A stretch of 64,000 nucleotides of DNA, from positions 170,157 to 234,156 of the forward strand of contig JAJYMC010000065.1 of assembly GCA_021787335.1 (NCBI GenBank). The letters run 5' to 3'. The notes under the pieces are model-generated. The model saw only the letters and a list, made by a program, of their open reading frames with translations, was not told the DNA's origin and ran no database searches. The stretch comes from Bacillota bacterium. Its GTDB lineage: Bacteria > Bacillota > Sulfobacillia > JAJYWN01 > JAJZPE01. The position numbers and the translations under genes were made by a program. Positions 43,557-52,784 of this stretch are shown here, piece by piece (position 1 is the first letter of the stretch; every line of letters starts with the position of its first letter).

Positions 43557-44144
43557 TCAGTACATGGCCGCCTCGTCCGGCCGCTTGTAACTGACGATGC
43601 CGCCGTCCGGGAACCAGTGGGCGATCTCGTGCTCGGCTTCCTCGGGCGTGCTCGAGGCGTGGATGAGGTTGTGAATGGCGTGACGGAAGGCGTTGGCAAG
43701 GATGGGCGAGGCGGTCGAGTAGTCGCCGCGGATGGTCCCGGGCGCCGCCGCCAGAGGCAGGGTGTGCCCGCACATCTTGCGGACCACCTGGATGGCGTGA
43801 TAGCCCTCCAGGACGCAGGCCACCACCGGCCCCGACGAGAGATACTCGATGTTCCACTGTTTGACCATCTCGCCGATCTTCCGCGCGTCGGCCGTGCCGA
43901 CCTCGGCCATCGGGTCGACTCCGTTCTCCTTGTAGCTCTGAAGAGTCTTCTGCCCCATCCCCTCGATCCATTCCGGGGTGTTGGGGTAGTGCCGCTCCGC
44001 CTGATCACGGGTGGGATGGACGACGCGGAGGGCGACGATCTTCAGGCCCACCTGCTCAAAACGGCCGAGGATGGCGCCGACCAGGCCGCGCTGCACGCCG
44101 TCCGGCTTGACCAGGATGAGCGTCTTCTCGAGGGGTAGTTTCAA
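43557..44144 (-). CDS. ndk: Nucleoside diphosphate kinase, long form
   Basis: A 195-aa kinase, about 45-55 residues longer than usual. It opens KTLILVKPDGVQRGLVG and has the active histidine in NLIHASST. The extra residues lie between YPNTPEW and YLSSGPVV (about residues 50-100: GMGQKTLQSYKENG and following). It balances NTP pools. Start TTG 44144 follows AAGGTG. Confidence 0.93.
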   Translation of the reverse strand: MKLPLEKTLILVKPDGVQRGLVGAILGRFEQVGLKIVALRVVHPTRDQAERHYPNTPEWIEGMGQKTLQSYKENGVDPMAEVGTADARKIGEMVKQWNIEYLSSGPVVACVLEGYHAIQVVRKMCGHTLPLAAAPGTIRGDYSTASPILANAFRHAIHNLIHASSTPEEAEHEIAHWFPDGGIVSYKRPDEAAMY

Positions 44145-44185
44145 CGATGTCACCTTCTCTGATATGTTTGAGAGCGTTTCGATGC

Positions 44186-45265
44186 TCAGGAAACCAAGGA
44201 GGCCACGGTCTTGGCGTCCAGCTTCTTGACCACCGCGGTGATCAGCTTGACCGTGTGGTCGTAGTCCTCGCGCCGGATGATCCCGGCGTGGCTGTGGATG
44301 TAACGGCACGGGACGCCGAGCACCAGGCTGGGGACGCCGCGTCCGTGGACATGGATGCGACCGGCGTCGGTGCCGCCGCCGGGCATGGCCGAGAACTGGT
44401 AGGGGATCTTCTCCTTCTCGGCCGTCTCGACGACCAGGTCGCGAAGCTTGACGTTGGGGATCATCGAGCCGTCATAGATGAGGATGGACGGGCCACCCCC
44501 GAGTTTGTCGGAGGCTTCGGATTCCTTGACGCCCGGCATGTCGCCGGCGATGGAGACCTCGAGGGCGAACCCCACGTCCGGGTCGACCGCCTTGGCGCTG
44601 GTGGTCGCGCCGCGGAGCCCGACCTCTTCCTGGACCGTGCCGACCCCATAGACCGTGTTCGGATGGTCCTCCTTCTGCAGGCTCCGGAGGACATCGATGA
44701 AGATGGCGCAGCCGATCCGGTCGTCCCAGGCCTTGGCGAGAATCGACTGCTGGTTGCCCATGACCGCGAACGGGCTCCAGGGAATGACCGGGTCGCCGGG
44801 CTTGATTCCGAGGACCTTGCGGACCTCATCCTCGTTGGATGCGCCGACGTCGATGAACATGTCCTTCTTCTCGACGACCTTCTTCCGCTCGTCGGCCGAC
44901 AGGATGTGCGGCGGCTTCGACCCGATGATCCCGATGACGTCGCCCTTCTGCGTCTTGATCACGACGCGTTGGGCCAACATGACCTGCTCCCACCAGCCGC
45001 CGAGGGTCTGGAAGCGCAGGAAGCCTTCCTTCGTGATCCCGGTGACCATGAAGCCGACTTCGTCCATGTGGCCCGCGATCATGATCCGCGGGCGATCACT
45101 GGTCCCCGCCTTCTTGCCGATGATGCTGCCGAGGTTGTCATGCTCGATGGTCGCCACCTGCTCCAGGTACTTGCGGACGACGACCTGCGCCCCGTGCTCA
45201 TAGCCGGAAGGGCCCGGCGCGTCAGTCAACTCGCGAAGCATCTCCAAGGTCTGATCCACGGTCAA
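44186..45265 (-). CDS. M42 family metallopeptidase
   Basis: A 359-aa cytosolic aminopeptidase of the tetrahedral TET/glutamyl type. Its motifs are GHMDEVGFMVTG, the cluster around AKAWDDRIGC, the catalytic pair in VQEEVGLRGA, and GGTDAGRIHVHGRGVPS. The first metal ligand is in the GHMD stretch. It starts 41 bp upstream of ndk. Confidence 0.93.
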   Translation of the reverse strand: MTVDQTLEMLRELTDAPGPSGYEHGAQVVVRKYLEQVATIEHDNLGSIIGKKAGTSDRPRIMIAGHMDEVGFMVTGITKEGFLRFQTLGGWWEQVMLAQRVVIKTQKGDVIGIIGSKPPHILSADERKKVVEKKDMFIDVGASNEDEVRKVLGIKPGDPVIPWSPFAVMGNQQSILAKAWDDRIGCAIFIDVLRSLQKEDHPNTVYGVGTVQEEVGLRGATTSAKAVDPDVGFALEVSIAGDMPGVKESEASDKLGGGPSILIYDGSMIPNVKLRDLVVETAEKEKIPYQFSAMPGGGTDAGRIHVHGRGVPSLVLGVPCRYIHSHAGIIRREDYDHTVKLITAVVKKLDAKTVASLVS

Positions 45266-45319
45266 TCACTACCTCCTCGGTGCCGGCGCACGCCGGCCTT
45301 TCAGTCTGAAACAAAGAAA

Positions 45320-45350
45320 GGGTGCCGGAAGAGTATTGTCTCCGGCGCCC
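45320..45350 (-). terminator. Terminator after speD
   Basis: GGGTGCCGGA pairs with TCCGGCGCCC; on the minus strand it is followed by CTTTCTTTGTTTC. Confidence 0.85.
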
Positions 45351-45365
45351 TTCGTTTCCTTCCAA

Positions 45366-45740
45366 TTACCCGGCGATCTTCTTCGCTGGCTCCTCGAACA
45401 CGCCACGCTTGACTTCGTTGGTCGTGACGTTCTTAGCTCCAAAGGCTTCGTTGATAAAACCGCAAGCGATCCAGGGGTCGACTTGATCTCCGCACGTGAA
45501 GACGTCCACGGCCGCGTAGCCGTATTCCGGCCACGTGTGAATGGCCAGGTGTGACTCGGAGATGACCACCACGCCGCTCACGCCCTGCGGGCTGAATTTA
45601 TGGAAGGCCACCTCTCTGACTTCGGCGCCTGCCTTGAGGGCCGCAGAGACCATGGCCTTCTCTACCTTCTTAAGGTCGTTCAACGACTCGGAATTGCACC
45701 CGTAGAGCTCCGCAAGAATGTGGCGCCCAAGTGCGTTCAT
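45366..45740 (-). CDS. speD: S-adenosylmethionine decarboxylase proenzyme
   Basis: A 124-aa proenzyme of the short prokaryotic class. It is cut at the serine of ESHL in [15 protein letters not shown] to form the pyruvoyl group, and has the later CGDQVDPW. It supplies decarboxylated SAM for spermidine synthesis; a fused MFS-spermidine synthase is encoded at 36563. ATG 45740 gives the standard length. It has its own promoter and terminator. Confidence 0.97.
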   Translation of the reverse strand: MNALGRHILAELYGCNSESLNDLKKVEKAMVSAALKAGAEVREVAFHKFSPQGVSGVVVISESHLAIHTWPEYGYAAVDVFTCGDQVDPWIACGFINEAFGAKNVTTNEVKRGVFEEPAKKIAG

Positions 45741-45835
45741 ATCAAGTCCAACCCCCTTTTTGCCCGATTTGAACCTACCTTCTTGCCCCGTGCTGTTGAC
45801 CAGCACTTTAAGGGCATGTTCAACAATCAATGTTC

Positions 45836-45863
45836 ATTTTAGCATTTTCCCCTCGAATGTCAA
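45836..45863 (-). promoter_or_regulatory. speD promoter
   Basis: On the minus strand TTGACA (45863-45858) and TAAAAT (45841-45836) are 16 bp apart. The leader of about 90 bases contains a small hairpin, GTGCTG/CAGCAC, at 45790-45806. Confidence 0.8.
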
Positions 45864-45886
45864 CATATCTGCCCGAGAAAATGAAA

Positions 45887-45928
45887 TATCCCGAGCCGCC
45901 ATGACTTTTGTCCGGCGGTTTCGGGATT
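45887..45928 (-). terminator. Terminator after the HD-GYP gene
   Basis: The stem ATCCCGAAACCGCC/GGCGGCTCGGGAT, with an internal mismatch, is followed on the minus strand by ATTTCATTTTC. It overlaps the stop codon of the HD-GYP gene. Confidence 0.75.
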
Positions 45929-47534
45929 AAGAGCCGATGCCTCCAGTAATTCCGCGATTTCCGGCCAATCCTTGATCCAGCAGGCCCAGCAACTTGTGAA
46001 CGATGCGCGGGTCCCACTGCGTTCCCGCGCCGCGCAACAATCGTTCGCGACATTCCTCGATGGTCAAGGCCCGGCGATAGACACGATCGCTGGTCATCGC
46101 ATCGTAGGCGTCGGCGACGGCGATGATCCGCGCGCCGAGCGGGATGGACTCGCTTTTGAGGCCGCCTGGCTGCCCGTGACCATCGAACCACCCGTGATGG
46201 TGACGGACCAACTCGCGGACCTCGCTCAGGAAGTCGACCGGGCCGAGGATGGTCGCGCCGATCTCGGCATGGCGGCGCACCGCCGACATCTCCGCCTCGG
46301 TCAGACTGCCCGGCTTGTTGAGGATGGTTTCGGAGACGCCGATCTTCCCGATGTCGTGGAGGAGCGCCGCGTAGCGGATGTCGAGCCGCGACTTCTCGCC
46401 GCAGCCGAGGCTCTTGGCGAGGGCGTCGGACAGGTCGGCCACGCGCTCCGAATGGCCGCGCGTGTATGGGTCCTTGGCGTCAAGCGCTTCGGCCAGGCTC
46501 TGGATGGTGCTCATGTACAGCCCCTGGACGCGCCGATAGAGACCGGCGTTCTCGAGAGCCACGGCCGCCTGCGCGGCCAGACCCTCCAGGAGTTCCAGGT
46601 CATCCGGGTTGAAGCGGCCGTCGGCCCGTCCCGCCTTGTTCAACAGCTCGATGACGCCGATGAGCCGCCCCCGCGAGACCATCGGGACGCATAGGAGTGA
46701 GCGCGTGACGAACCCGGTCCGTTCACCGATGTCCCGCCGCAGCCGGCGGTCCCTCTGCGCGTCGGCGACGATGAGTCCGTGCCGGTTGCGCGCCACCCAT
46801 CCGGCGATCCCTTCATCCAGCCCGACGCTGAAGCTCTTGACGGCTTCGCCGCCCCCGCCGTGGGCCACCCTGAACTCGAGTCGTCCGGTCTCTCGGTTGA
46901 CGAGCAAGAGTGAACCAGCCTCGGCCTCGATGACGCGCTCGGCCAGTGAGATGATGTCGGTCAGGACCGTCTCCGTGTCCAGGCTCGAGTTGATGGTCCG
47001 CCCGGCCTTCAGGAGGGTCCGCTCCATCTGCAGAGCCCGGGCCAGCGACCACCGGTCAAGGGCGCCGCCGAGAATCGGCCCGGCCAGCCGCGCGAACTCG
47101 GTCAGGGTGGCCCGCGCCGGCCCACTGAGCCGCCCGGCTCTCTTGATCGCCAGGACCCCCCGGGCCCGCCGCCGCGGCCCCCGCCCCTCCATGGTGACGA
47201 CGACGAACCCCGACCACCGCTCGAGGGACGGACCGCCTGATCCTCCCCGGACGGTGTCCAGGACCTGTCCGGCCCCGCAGACGCGGCGAAGCAGCCGCTC
47301 GGCTACATCCTCGTCGAGGCCCGACTGTGCGGCGACCTGCCAACTCGTCCGTCCGTAAAGCAGGATGACGGCCCCGCCGTCGCCCCCGGTCAGGGCCAAC
47401 CCGAGGCGCAGGACGGCCCGAGCCCGTCCCTCCGGCGTGCTCGAGGCGTTCGCCCGACTGACGGCCCGGTAGAGCCAGAAGTAGTCGGGTGCGGCGGCCG
47501 GCCGCCCTTTGGCCTTGGCCTCAGCTCTCGGCAA
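45927..47534 (-). CDS. GAF/HD-GYP-type response phosphodiesterase
   Basis: A 535-aa protein. It has a GAF-like N-terminal region (about 20-165), a clear GAF domain (about 180-345) and an HD-GYP domain (HDIGKIGV; HHGWFDGHG; ADAYDAMTSDRVYR). The GYP signature reads GQP. HD-GYP proteins degrade c-di-GMP; whether the Y-to-Q change leaves activity is unknown. Start TTG 47534 follows GGGAGGTG and overlaps the adenylate cyclase gene. Confidence 0.9.
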   Translation of the reverse strand: MPRAEAKAKGRPAAAPDYFWLYRAVSRANASSTPEGRARAVLRLGLALTGGDGGAVILLYGRTSWQVAAQSGLDEDVAERLLRRVCGAGQVLDTVRGGSGGPSLERWSGFVVVTMEGRGPRRRARGVLAIKRAGRLSGPARATLTEFARLAGPILGGALDRWSLARALQMERTLLKAGRTINSSLDTETVLTDIISLAERVIEAEAGSLLLVNRETGRLEFRVAHGGGGEAVKSFSVGLDEGIAGWVARNRHGLIVADAQRDRRLRRDIGERTGFVTRSLLCVPMVSRGRLIGVIELLNKAGRADGRFNPDDLELLEGLAAQAAVALENAGLYRRVQGLYMSTIQSLAEALDAKDPYTRGHSERVADLSDALAKSLGCGEKSRLDIRYAALLHDIGKIGVSETILNKPGSLTEAEMSAVRRHAEIGATILGPVDFLSEVRELVRHHHGWFDGHGQPGGLKSESIPLGARIIAVADAYDAMTSDRVYRRALTIEECRERLLRGAGTQWDPRIVHKLLGLLDQGLAGNRGITGGIGS

Positions 47535-49431
47535 CGCGGTCACCTCCCCGGATGCGGGGCTGCCGATGCCGCCGCCGTGGGCCCAGAGGGGCCGGGGCGG
47601 CCGGCAGGGTCTCGCCCAACGCGAAGACACTCACGGGCTGAGTGCGCCCACGGACCTCGACGCGGCCCCACTCGCGCCAACCGTGGCCTGGACCCGTCCG
47701 TTCCATGACCAGGCGCCCGGCCAGGATCTCGCCCGGCCCGGCCACGTCCTTCAGTCTAGCCGCCAGATTGACCTCATCACCGATGACCGTGTACTCGAGG
47801 CGCTCCCGCGTGCCGATGTTGCCGACCAGAGCGGTCCCGGCGTTCAGCCCGACTCCGACCTCCGGCGCCTCTCCTGGGACCTCGAGTCCCCGGCGGATCT
47901 CGGCCACCCGGCGGCGGATCTCGACCGCCGCCTGGACGGCCCGCTGAGCGTGGTCATCCTGGCGGATCGGGGCGTTGAAGAAAGCCATCACCCCGTCGCC
48001 CGTGTATTTATCAAGGGTGCCTCCGTTATCGAAGACCGCTCCGGCCATCGCCGACAGATAGCGGTTGAGGACCTCGACCAGCTTGGCCGGCGGCAACCGT
48101 TCGGCGAGACCGGTGAAACCCCGGAGGTCGGCGAAGAGGATAGTCACCTCAGCCTCTTCCCCGCCGAGCTCCACCAACTCAGGGTGGTCCCGCAGGGCGA
48201 CCGCGACCTCCCGGCTGACGTACCGTCCGAAGAGGCTGTCCAGGCGGCGTCGCTCGCGTTCCTCGCGGCGCCACCGCGTGGCCACCGCCGCGCCGCCGCC
48301 GGCGGCCAGAGCCACCAGGGGCGTCAGGAGCGGGACGAAGGTCCCGGCCAGGAAGACCCGCCACACCACGACCACGAAGCCGGCCGCCAAGAGGACCAGG
48401 CCGCTCAGGGCAGCCAGACCGCCGGCCAATCCGGCCCAGACGGCCCCCAGCGCCCCGAGGCCGAAGACGACGGCCTGACCGGTACCTGGCTCGACCATGC
48501 GGCGCCAGCCGCCGTTGAGGATGGTCTGGATGGCGGCCGCCTGAACCTCCAAGCCCGGGCCCGGGGCCCGGTCCAGGACCGAAAAGGGGGTGAGCCAGCG
48601 GTCCCCGACCCCCGTCGCCGCCGGCCCGACTAGGACGAGGCGGCCCTTGAAGAAGTCCGGTGGGAACTGTCCCGCGAGGACGCGCATGGCGTCGATCGAC
48701 GGGACCGATCCGGCCGTGCCGTCATACTCGAGAAGGAGCCGCCCGAAACGGTCGACCGGCAGGGTGCTCAGGCCCAGACGGACCTCCGCGGCGCCGTCCC
48801 CGACCGGGGTGACGGTGAACGGTTGGCCGGTGTAGGCGGCCGCGCCCGCCAGAGCCAGCGACGGCAGGACGGAGCCTTCGTCGCTGAAGTAGAGGGGCGC
48901 TGACCGGACGACGCCGTCGGCGTCCGGCAGGACGTTGGCCGCCCCGACGGACACGGCGCCCTCAAGGAGCCCCCCGAAGGGCCGGTCGACTCTGACGGCC
49001 TCCGGAGCCCCCTTGGTCGATGCGGTGAGCTGGGCCACGGCCGGCAGGACGACTCGCCCGGAGCGACGGACGGCCTCAGCCAGCGCCGCGTCATCAGAGT
49101 CGCCGCGCCCCTCCGTGAACAGCACGTCGAAGACGATGACCTTGGCCCCGGCCTCGCTGAGGACGTCGATGAGTTGAGCGTGCACGCGCCGCGGCAGGGG
49201 CCATGCCCCGAGTTGCCTCAGGGAGTCGTCGGTGAAAGACACGGCCACGATGTCCGACCGCGGACGGGCGCCGCCGTTCACGGCCACGAGGTAATCCCGC
49301 GACCTCGATTCGAAGTCGACGAAGCCACCGGCGGACGAAAGAGCCGTCACCAGAGCGACGGCGGCCACCCCGGCCAGAGCCGGAGCGGCCAAGCGGCGAA
49401 CACGCGTGACGGGTGACCCGGGCTTGCCCAT
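47521..49431 (-). CDS. CHASE2-adenylate/guanylate cyclase
   Basis: A 636-aa protein: N-terminal TM helix, extracytoplasmic CHASE2 sensor (about 40-300, with VSFTDDSLRQLGAWPLPR), three TM helices (about 320-390) and a class III cyclase domain. The cyclase has the metal Asp in TILFADLRGFT, the second in LDKYTGDGVMAFFN, and GLNAGTALVGNIG plus EYTVIGDEVNLAARL. The Asp in YTVIGDEVN favours cAMP. ATG 49431. The 3' end overlaps the HD-GYP start, which couples cyclic-nucleotide and c-di-GMP signalling. Confidence 0.91.
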   Translation of the reverse strand: MGKPGSPVTRVRRLAAPALAGVAAVALVTALSSAGGFVDFESRSRDYLVAVNGGARPRSDIVAVSFTDDSLRQLGAWPLPRRVHAQLIDVLSEAGAKVIVFDVLFTEGRGDSDDAALAEAVRRSGRVVLPAVAQLTASTKGAPEAVRVDRPFGGLLEGAVSVGAANVLPDADGVVRSAPLYFSDEGSVLPSLALAGAAAYTGQPFTVTPVGDGAAEVRLGLSTLPVDRFGRLLLEYDGTAGSVPSIDAMRVLAGQFPPDFFKGRLVLVGPAATGVGDRWLTPFSVLDRAPGPGLEVQAAAIQTILNGGWRRMVEPGTGQAVVFGLGALGAVWAGLAGGLAALSGLVLLAAGFVVVVWRVFLAGTFVPLLTPLVALAAGGGAAVATRWRREERERRRLDSLFGRYVSREVAVALRDHPELVELGGEEAEVTILFADLRGFTGLAERLPPAKLVEVLNRYLSAMAGAVFDNGGTLDKYTGDGVMAFFNAPIRQDDHAQRAVQAAVEIRRRVAEIRRGLEVPGEAPEVGVGLNAGTALVGNIGTRERLEYTVIGDEVNLAARLKDVAGPGEILAGRLVMERTGPGHGWREWGRVEVRGRTQPVSVFALGETLPAAPAPLGPRRRHRQPRIRGGDRVAES

Positions 49432-49473
49432 GGACTCCACATTTCCCCAGCCAGCAGCCAAAATCCTCCTTTT

Positions 49474-52400
49474 TTAGACACCTCCCGGCCCGGCCTTTCC
49501 GCCCCCATCATCGTCCAGCAGGAGGCCGAGGAGCCCGACGCCGGGGTAGATCATCAGGATCCCCGCCGCGACCACCCCCGAGTCGTTGGCGACCAGGGCG
49601 ACCACCGCCGCCGCGCACGCGGACACCAATCCCCGGCGCACCATCGGCCGCCCGCCCAGGACCCGGAGGACCGCCCCGCGCGGTCTGAACAGGAGGACGA
49701 CGAAGGCCGCCATCGAGCCGACGAGGACGCGGCTCCAGACGGTGTACCGGAGAAGGCGGAGGTTCATTCCCATCTTTCGGACGGCCACGGCGATCACCTC
49801 CCCCGGGCCGGCGCTCAGGGCTTCCCGGGCCAGCGCGCCGAGGTGCGTCGCTGCCCCCGGACCTCTCGCCAGGTCCATGGCGAAGACGGCCAAACCGGTG
49901 ACGAGGACCGCCACGGATACGGCGGTGAGCCCCCCGATCCACCCTCGGCGGTCCCCGGACCACGCAAACCAGGCCAACCCGGCGGCGGCCGCCAGCGCCC
50001 CGCCGAGGTTGGCCCCCAGCCATGGGGCGCCGACGATGAGCACGGTCGCCGTCCCGAGCAGCGGGGTGAGACCGCGAGGCGGGCGGTTCCGACCAACACC
50101 TTCGGTCAGGAAGGATAGGGCGATCAGCGTGCCGCCGACGAAGCTGCCCATCAGCTCGTTCCCCAGCCCGTAGTAGCGGGCCCCGCTGATGAGCGAGAAG
50201 CCCAGGGCGGCGCGACTGCCGAGGGGTGAGCCGGCCAGGACGTCGATGGCCACCGCGGCCGCGGCCACGGCGCCGGCCACCCCGGTCGCCAGCAGTGGCG
50301 AGCCGCCAGTCCTCCACCACAGGGCTGATGCCACCAGAAAGGCACCGACGACACCGATGATCGCGTCAGGGATGGCGCCAATGGCGGCCATGGTCCCGAG
50401 GCCCAGGCTCACCGGTGGGTAGAGGGCGATGGTCAAGAGCGTCACGGTCAGCGCCCGGCGCTTCCGCCGGACCCGCCAGGCCGGCGGACCCCATAGGACG
50501 GCCAACGCCCCACCCCAGGCCAGGACCTGGGCGGCGATGTAGGTCCGGACCACCACGTATCGTTCTGCCTGCCGCCGCCCCTGGCCGCGGGCCCAGGCGT
50601 CCGCCCGCTCCAGCAGACCGGGCCGGCCGGGGACGGTCAGCACGCCCCGCCCATAGAGCTGTCCCGTGGTTCCGACGCCGAACGCGTGGAGGAGCGTCGG
50701 CGCGAGGTCGACGTTGGCCACCAAACCTGACCGCCTCGTCGTCGGGGAGACGAGGGTGTTCCCGGGATGCCCGGATGGCGACGCCAGGACCGCCATCGGC
50801 GTCAGTTCGTTGGCCCGCTTCAACTCCGCCGGCGACGGCGACGGGACGACCACCACGACCTGGTCTTCCCCGGCTGCCCCGAGGACGGCAGACAACGTGG
50901 CGTCGGCGGCCAACGGTTCATCGGCGGATGGGCTGTCGACGACGACCAGGTACCGCCGCCCGGAGGCCCGCCACTTCGCCAGGGTCCCCTCGAACCCGGC
51001 GAGACCCCCGTGGAAATCGACCGCCCCGCCGCCGTCCATGACCATCCCCACGACGGCCCCGGACGGGTCCCGGCAGCCCACGCCGGCCACCGCCGCCGTG
51101 GCCACCCCGTGGCCCCGGAGGGCCTCACCCAGCATGCCCACGACGACCGCGTGGTCCAGGTGTTGGTTCTGCCCGACCAGGGCTTCGACGGCCAGACCCT
51201 CACCGCCCGTGGCCCTAGCGCCCCAGCCCAAGGTATAATAGGCGGCCGCCGGAGAACCGGGTTGGGCCACGGTCCCCGTCTTGTCGAGGGGCGCCGCCGT
51301 CCGCGTGTTCATTAGTCCGACTGAAGCCCGCGCCAGGAATTCAGGATACGTCGCCAGACCGGGGCGCATCAGGTCGGCCAGCCCGGCTCGGTCGACGGTG
51401 ATCACCCACACGCCGCGCCCGGCAGGCACGTCCCCCAGAGCCGGACGACCCGCCACCGGCGGTTGGGCCAGCGGGCGCAACAACAGGAAAACCAGGCCGG
51501 CCGCGACCGCGGCGACCCAAGGCCAACGGTCATGCCGCCCGGCGCCGTCCCTCCCATGGTCCCGTCGGGTCGTAGGGGCCGGCCGGCGCACGCCCTCCCG
51601 CAGGGCTTTATAGACGGTCGTCACCCGCCGGACCGACTCGCGGGCGTCATCCCAGCCCGACGCGGAAGAGGCGGCGGCGGCCCCCATCCGCGCCCGCTCG
51701 GCGGCGTCGCGCCCGAGCCGGCACATGGCCGTCGCCAAGCCGTCCGGGTCGCCCGGGGCGACCAAAAGGCCGTCTTCCCCGTCCCGGACCGTGTCGGCCA
51801 GCCCGCCGACCCGTGACGCGATCACCGGACGCCCGGCGGCCATCGCTTCCATCACCGCCAGGGACTGCCCCTCGGCCAGGGATGGGGCCACGAGGACATC
51901 GATCTCCCGCAGGAAGAGGTCAGAGTCGGCCACCCAACCGAGGAAACAGACCACGCCACCCAGGCCCAGCCGGCGGCTCAGGGCCTCGAGCCGCAACCGT
52001 TGCGGGCCGTCGCCGGCGATCAAGACGGCCAGACCTGGAAGGGTCTCGCGGGCGACGGCGGTCGCCCGCAACAGGGTGTCGACCCCTTTCTCCCTGGCCA
52101 GCCTGGCCAGCACGCCGAACCGTGGACCCCTCCGCCGGGCGCCCCAGGGGGGCGTCTCCGGCCTGGGGCGGCCAACCCCTGACCGCCTGGACTCACACCC
52201 GCGGTCCAGGCCGTTCGGAATGACCGACATACGGCCAGGACCCACACCGGCCGCGGCCGCCCAGCGGGCCAGGGCCGTGGAGACAGCGATGACGTGGTCC
52301 GCGTGGCGGACCGCCCATCCCCCCAGCCGGGAAGTCGGACGGTTCGGCGGGAAGCCGTGCAGGGTCGCGACCACCGCCGGGGCCCGGCCGGCCCGTTTCA

Positions 52401-52641
52401 GCCAAACCAAGGCCCACCTGGCGGCGAGGGCGGCCAGGAGCGCCCGAAAGCCATGGGCATTGATGATGTCGGCCGCGGCCGCGGACCGGACGAGGCGCCA
52501 AAATCCGGCCAGCCACCCGGGTCCGGCGAAGACGAGGTCGACCCCGCCCTCAGGCCCGTACCGGGCGAGGACTTCTAGGTGGCGTTTGATTCCGCCGGCG
52601 GCGGGTCCGGCGACCTGCAGGGCGCGGAGCTTCTTGTCCAT
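49474..52641 (-). CDS. Glycosyltransferase family 4 fused to an alkaline-phosphatase-like membrane protein
   Basis: A single 1055-aa reading frame. Residues 1-355 form a GT4 glycosyltransferase (FGVLARLAREKGVDTLL, and the EGQSLAVMEAMAAGRPV motif with its two glutamates). A TM helix follows near 393-410. Then comes an extracytoplasmic domain (about 411-720) opening VWVITVDRAGLADL with GLMNTRTA, like Bacillota alkaline-phosphatase-superfamily envelope proteins. Last are about nine TM helices. The catalytic Thr/Ser of phosphatases is not clear. It may build and export an envelope glycan. Fusion is unusual; no internal ribosome site was needed to explain it. Confidence 0.82.
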   Translation of the reverse strand: MDKKLRALQVAGPAAGGIKRHLEVLARYGPEGGVDLVFAGPGWLAGFWRLVRSAAAADIINAHGFRALLAALAARWALVWLKRAGRAPAVVATLHGFPPNRPTSRLGGWAVRHADHVIAVSTALARWAAAAGVGPGRMSVIPNGLDRGCESRRSGVGRPRPETPPWGARRRGPRFGVLARLAREKGVDTLLRATAVARETLPGLAVLIAGDGPQRLRLEALSRRLGLGGVVCFLGWVADSDLFLREIDVLVAPSLAEGQSLAVMEAMAAGRPVIASRVGGLADTVRDGEDGLLVAPGDPDGLATAMCRLGRDAAERARMGAAAASSASGWDDARESVRRVTTVYKALREGVRRPAPTTRRDHGRDGAGRHDRWPWVAAVAAGLVFLLLRPLAQPPVAGRPALGDVPAGRGVWVITVDRAGLADLMRPGLATYPEFLARASVGLMNTRTAAPLDKTGTVAQPGSPAAAYYTLGWGARATGGEGLAVEALVGQNQHLDHAVVVGMLGEALRGHGVATAAVAGVGCRDPSGAVVGMVMDGGGAVDFHGGLAGFEGTLAKWRASGRRYLVVVDSPSADEPLAADATLSAVLGAAGEDQVVVVVPSPSPAELKRANELTPMAVLASPSGHPGNTLVSPTTRRSGLVANVDLAPTLLHAFGVGTTGQLYGRGVLTVPGRPGLLERADAWARGQGRRQAERYVVVRTYIAAQVLAWGGALAVLWGPPAWRVRRKRRALTVTLLTIALYPPVSLGLGTMAAIGAIPDAIIGVVGAFLVASALWWRTGGSPLLATGVAGAVAAAAVAIDVLAGSPLGSRAALGFSLISGARYYGLGNELMGSFVGGTLIALSFLTEGVGRNRPPRGLTPLLGTATVLIVGAPWLGANLGGALAAAAGLAWFAWSGDRRGWIGGLTAVSVAVLVTGLAVFAMDLARGPGAATHLGALAREALSAGPGEVIAVAVRKMGMNLRLLRYTVWSRVLVGSMAAFVVLLFRPRGAVLRVLGGRPMVRRGLVSACAAAVVALVANDSGVVAAGILMIYPGVGLLGLLLDDDGGGKAGPGGV

Positions 52642-52784
52642 GCATCTAGCATGCCCGGCCTTCCGACCGGCCGTTCCCTACCTCTTGCCGGTTTTCGACC
52701 CCCTCATTGCGCGTCAGGGTGGCCCTCTGCTACAATGAGAAGGATGACCAGCCGGGCTCGGACGGTCCGGCCACGGGGTGGAGC

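Noticed and set aside
42557..44008. A 483-aa minus-strand open frame
   Set aside because: It is low in recognisable content, rich in Arg/Pro/Gly and overlaps the clear metallophosphoesterase and ndk genes in another frame.
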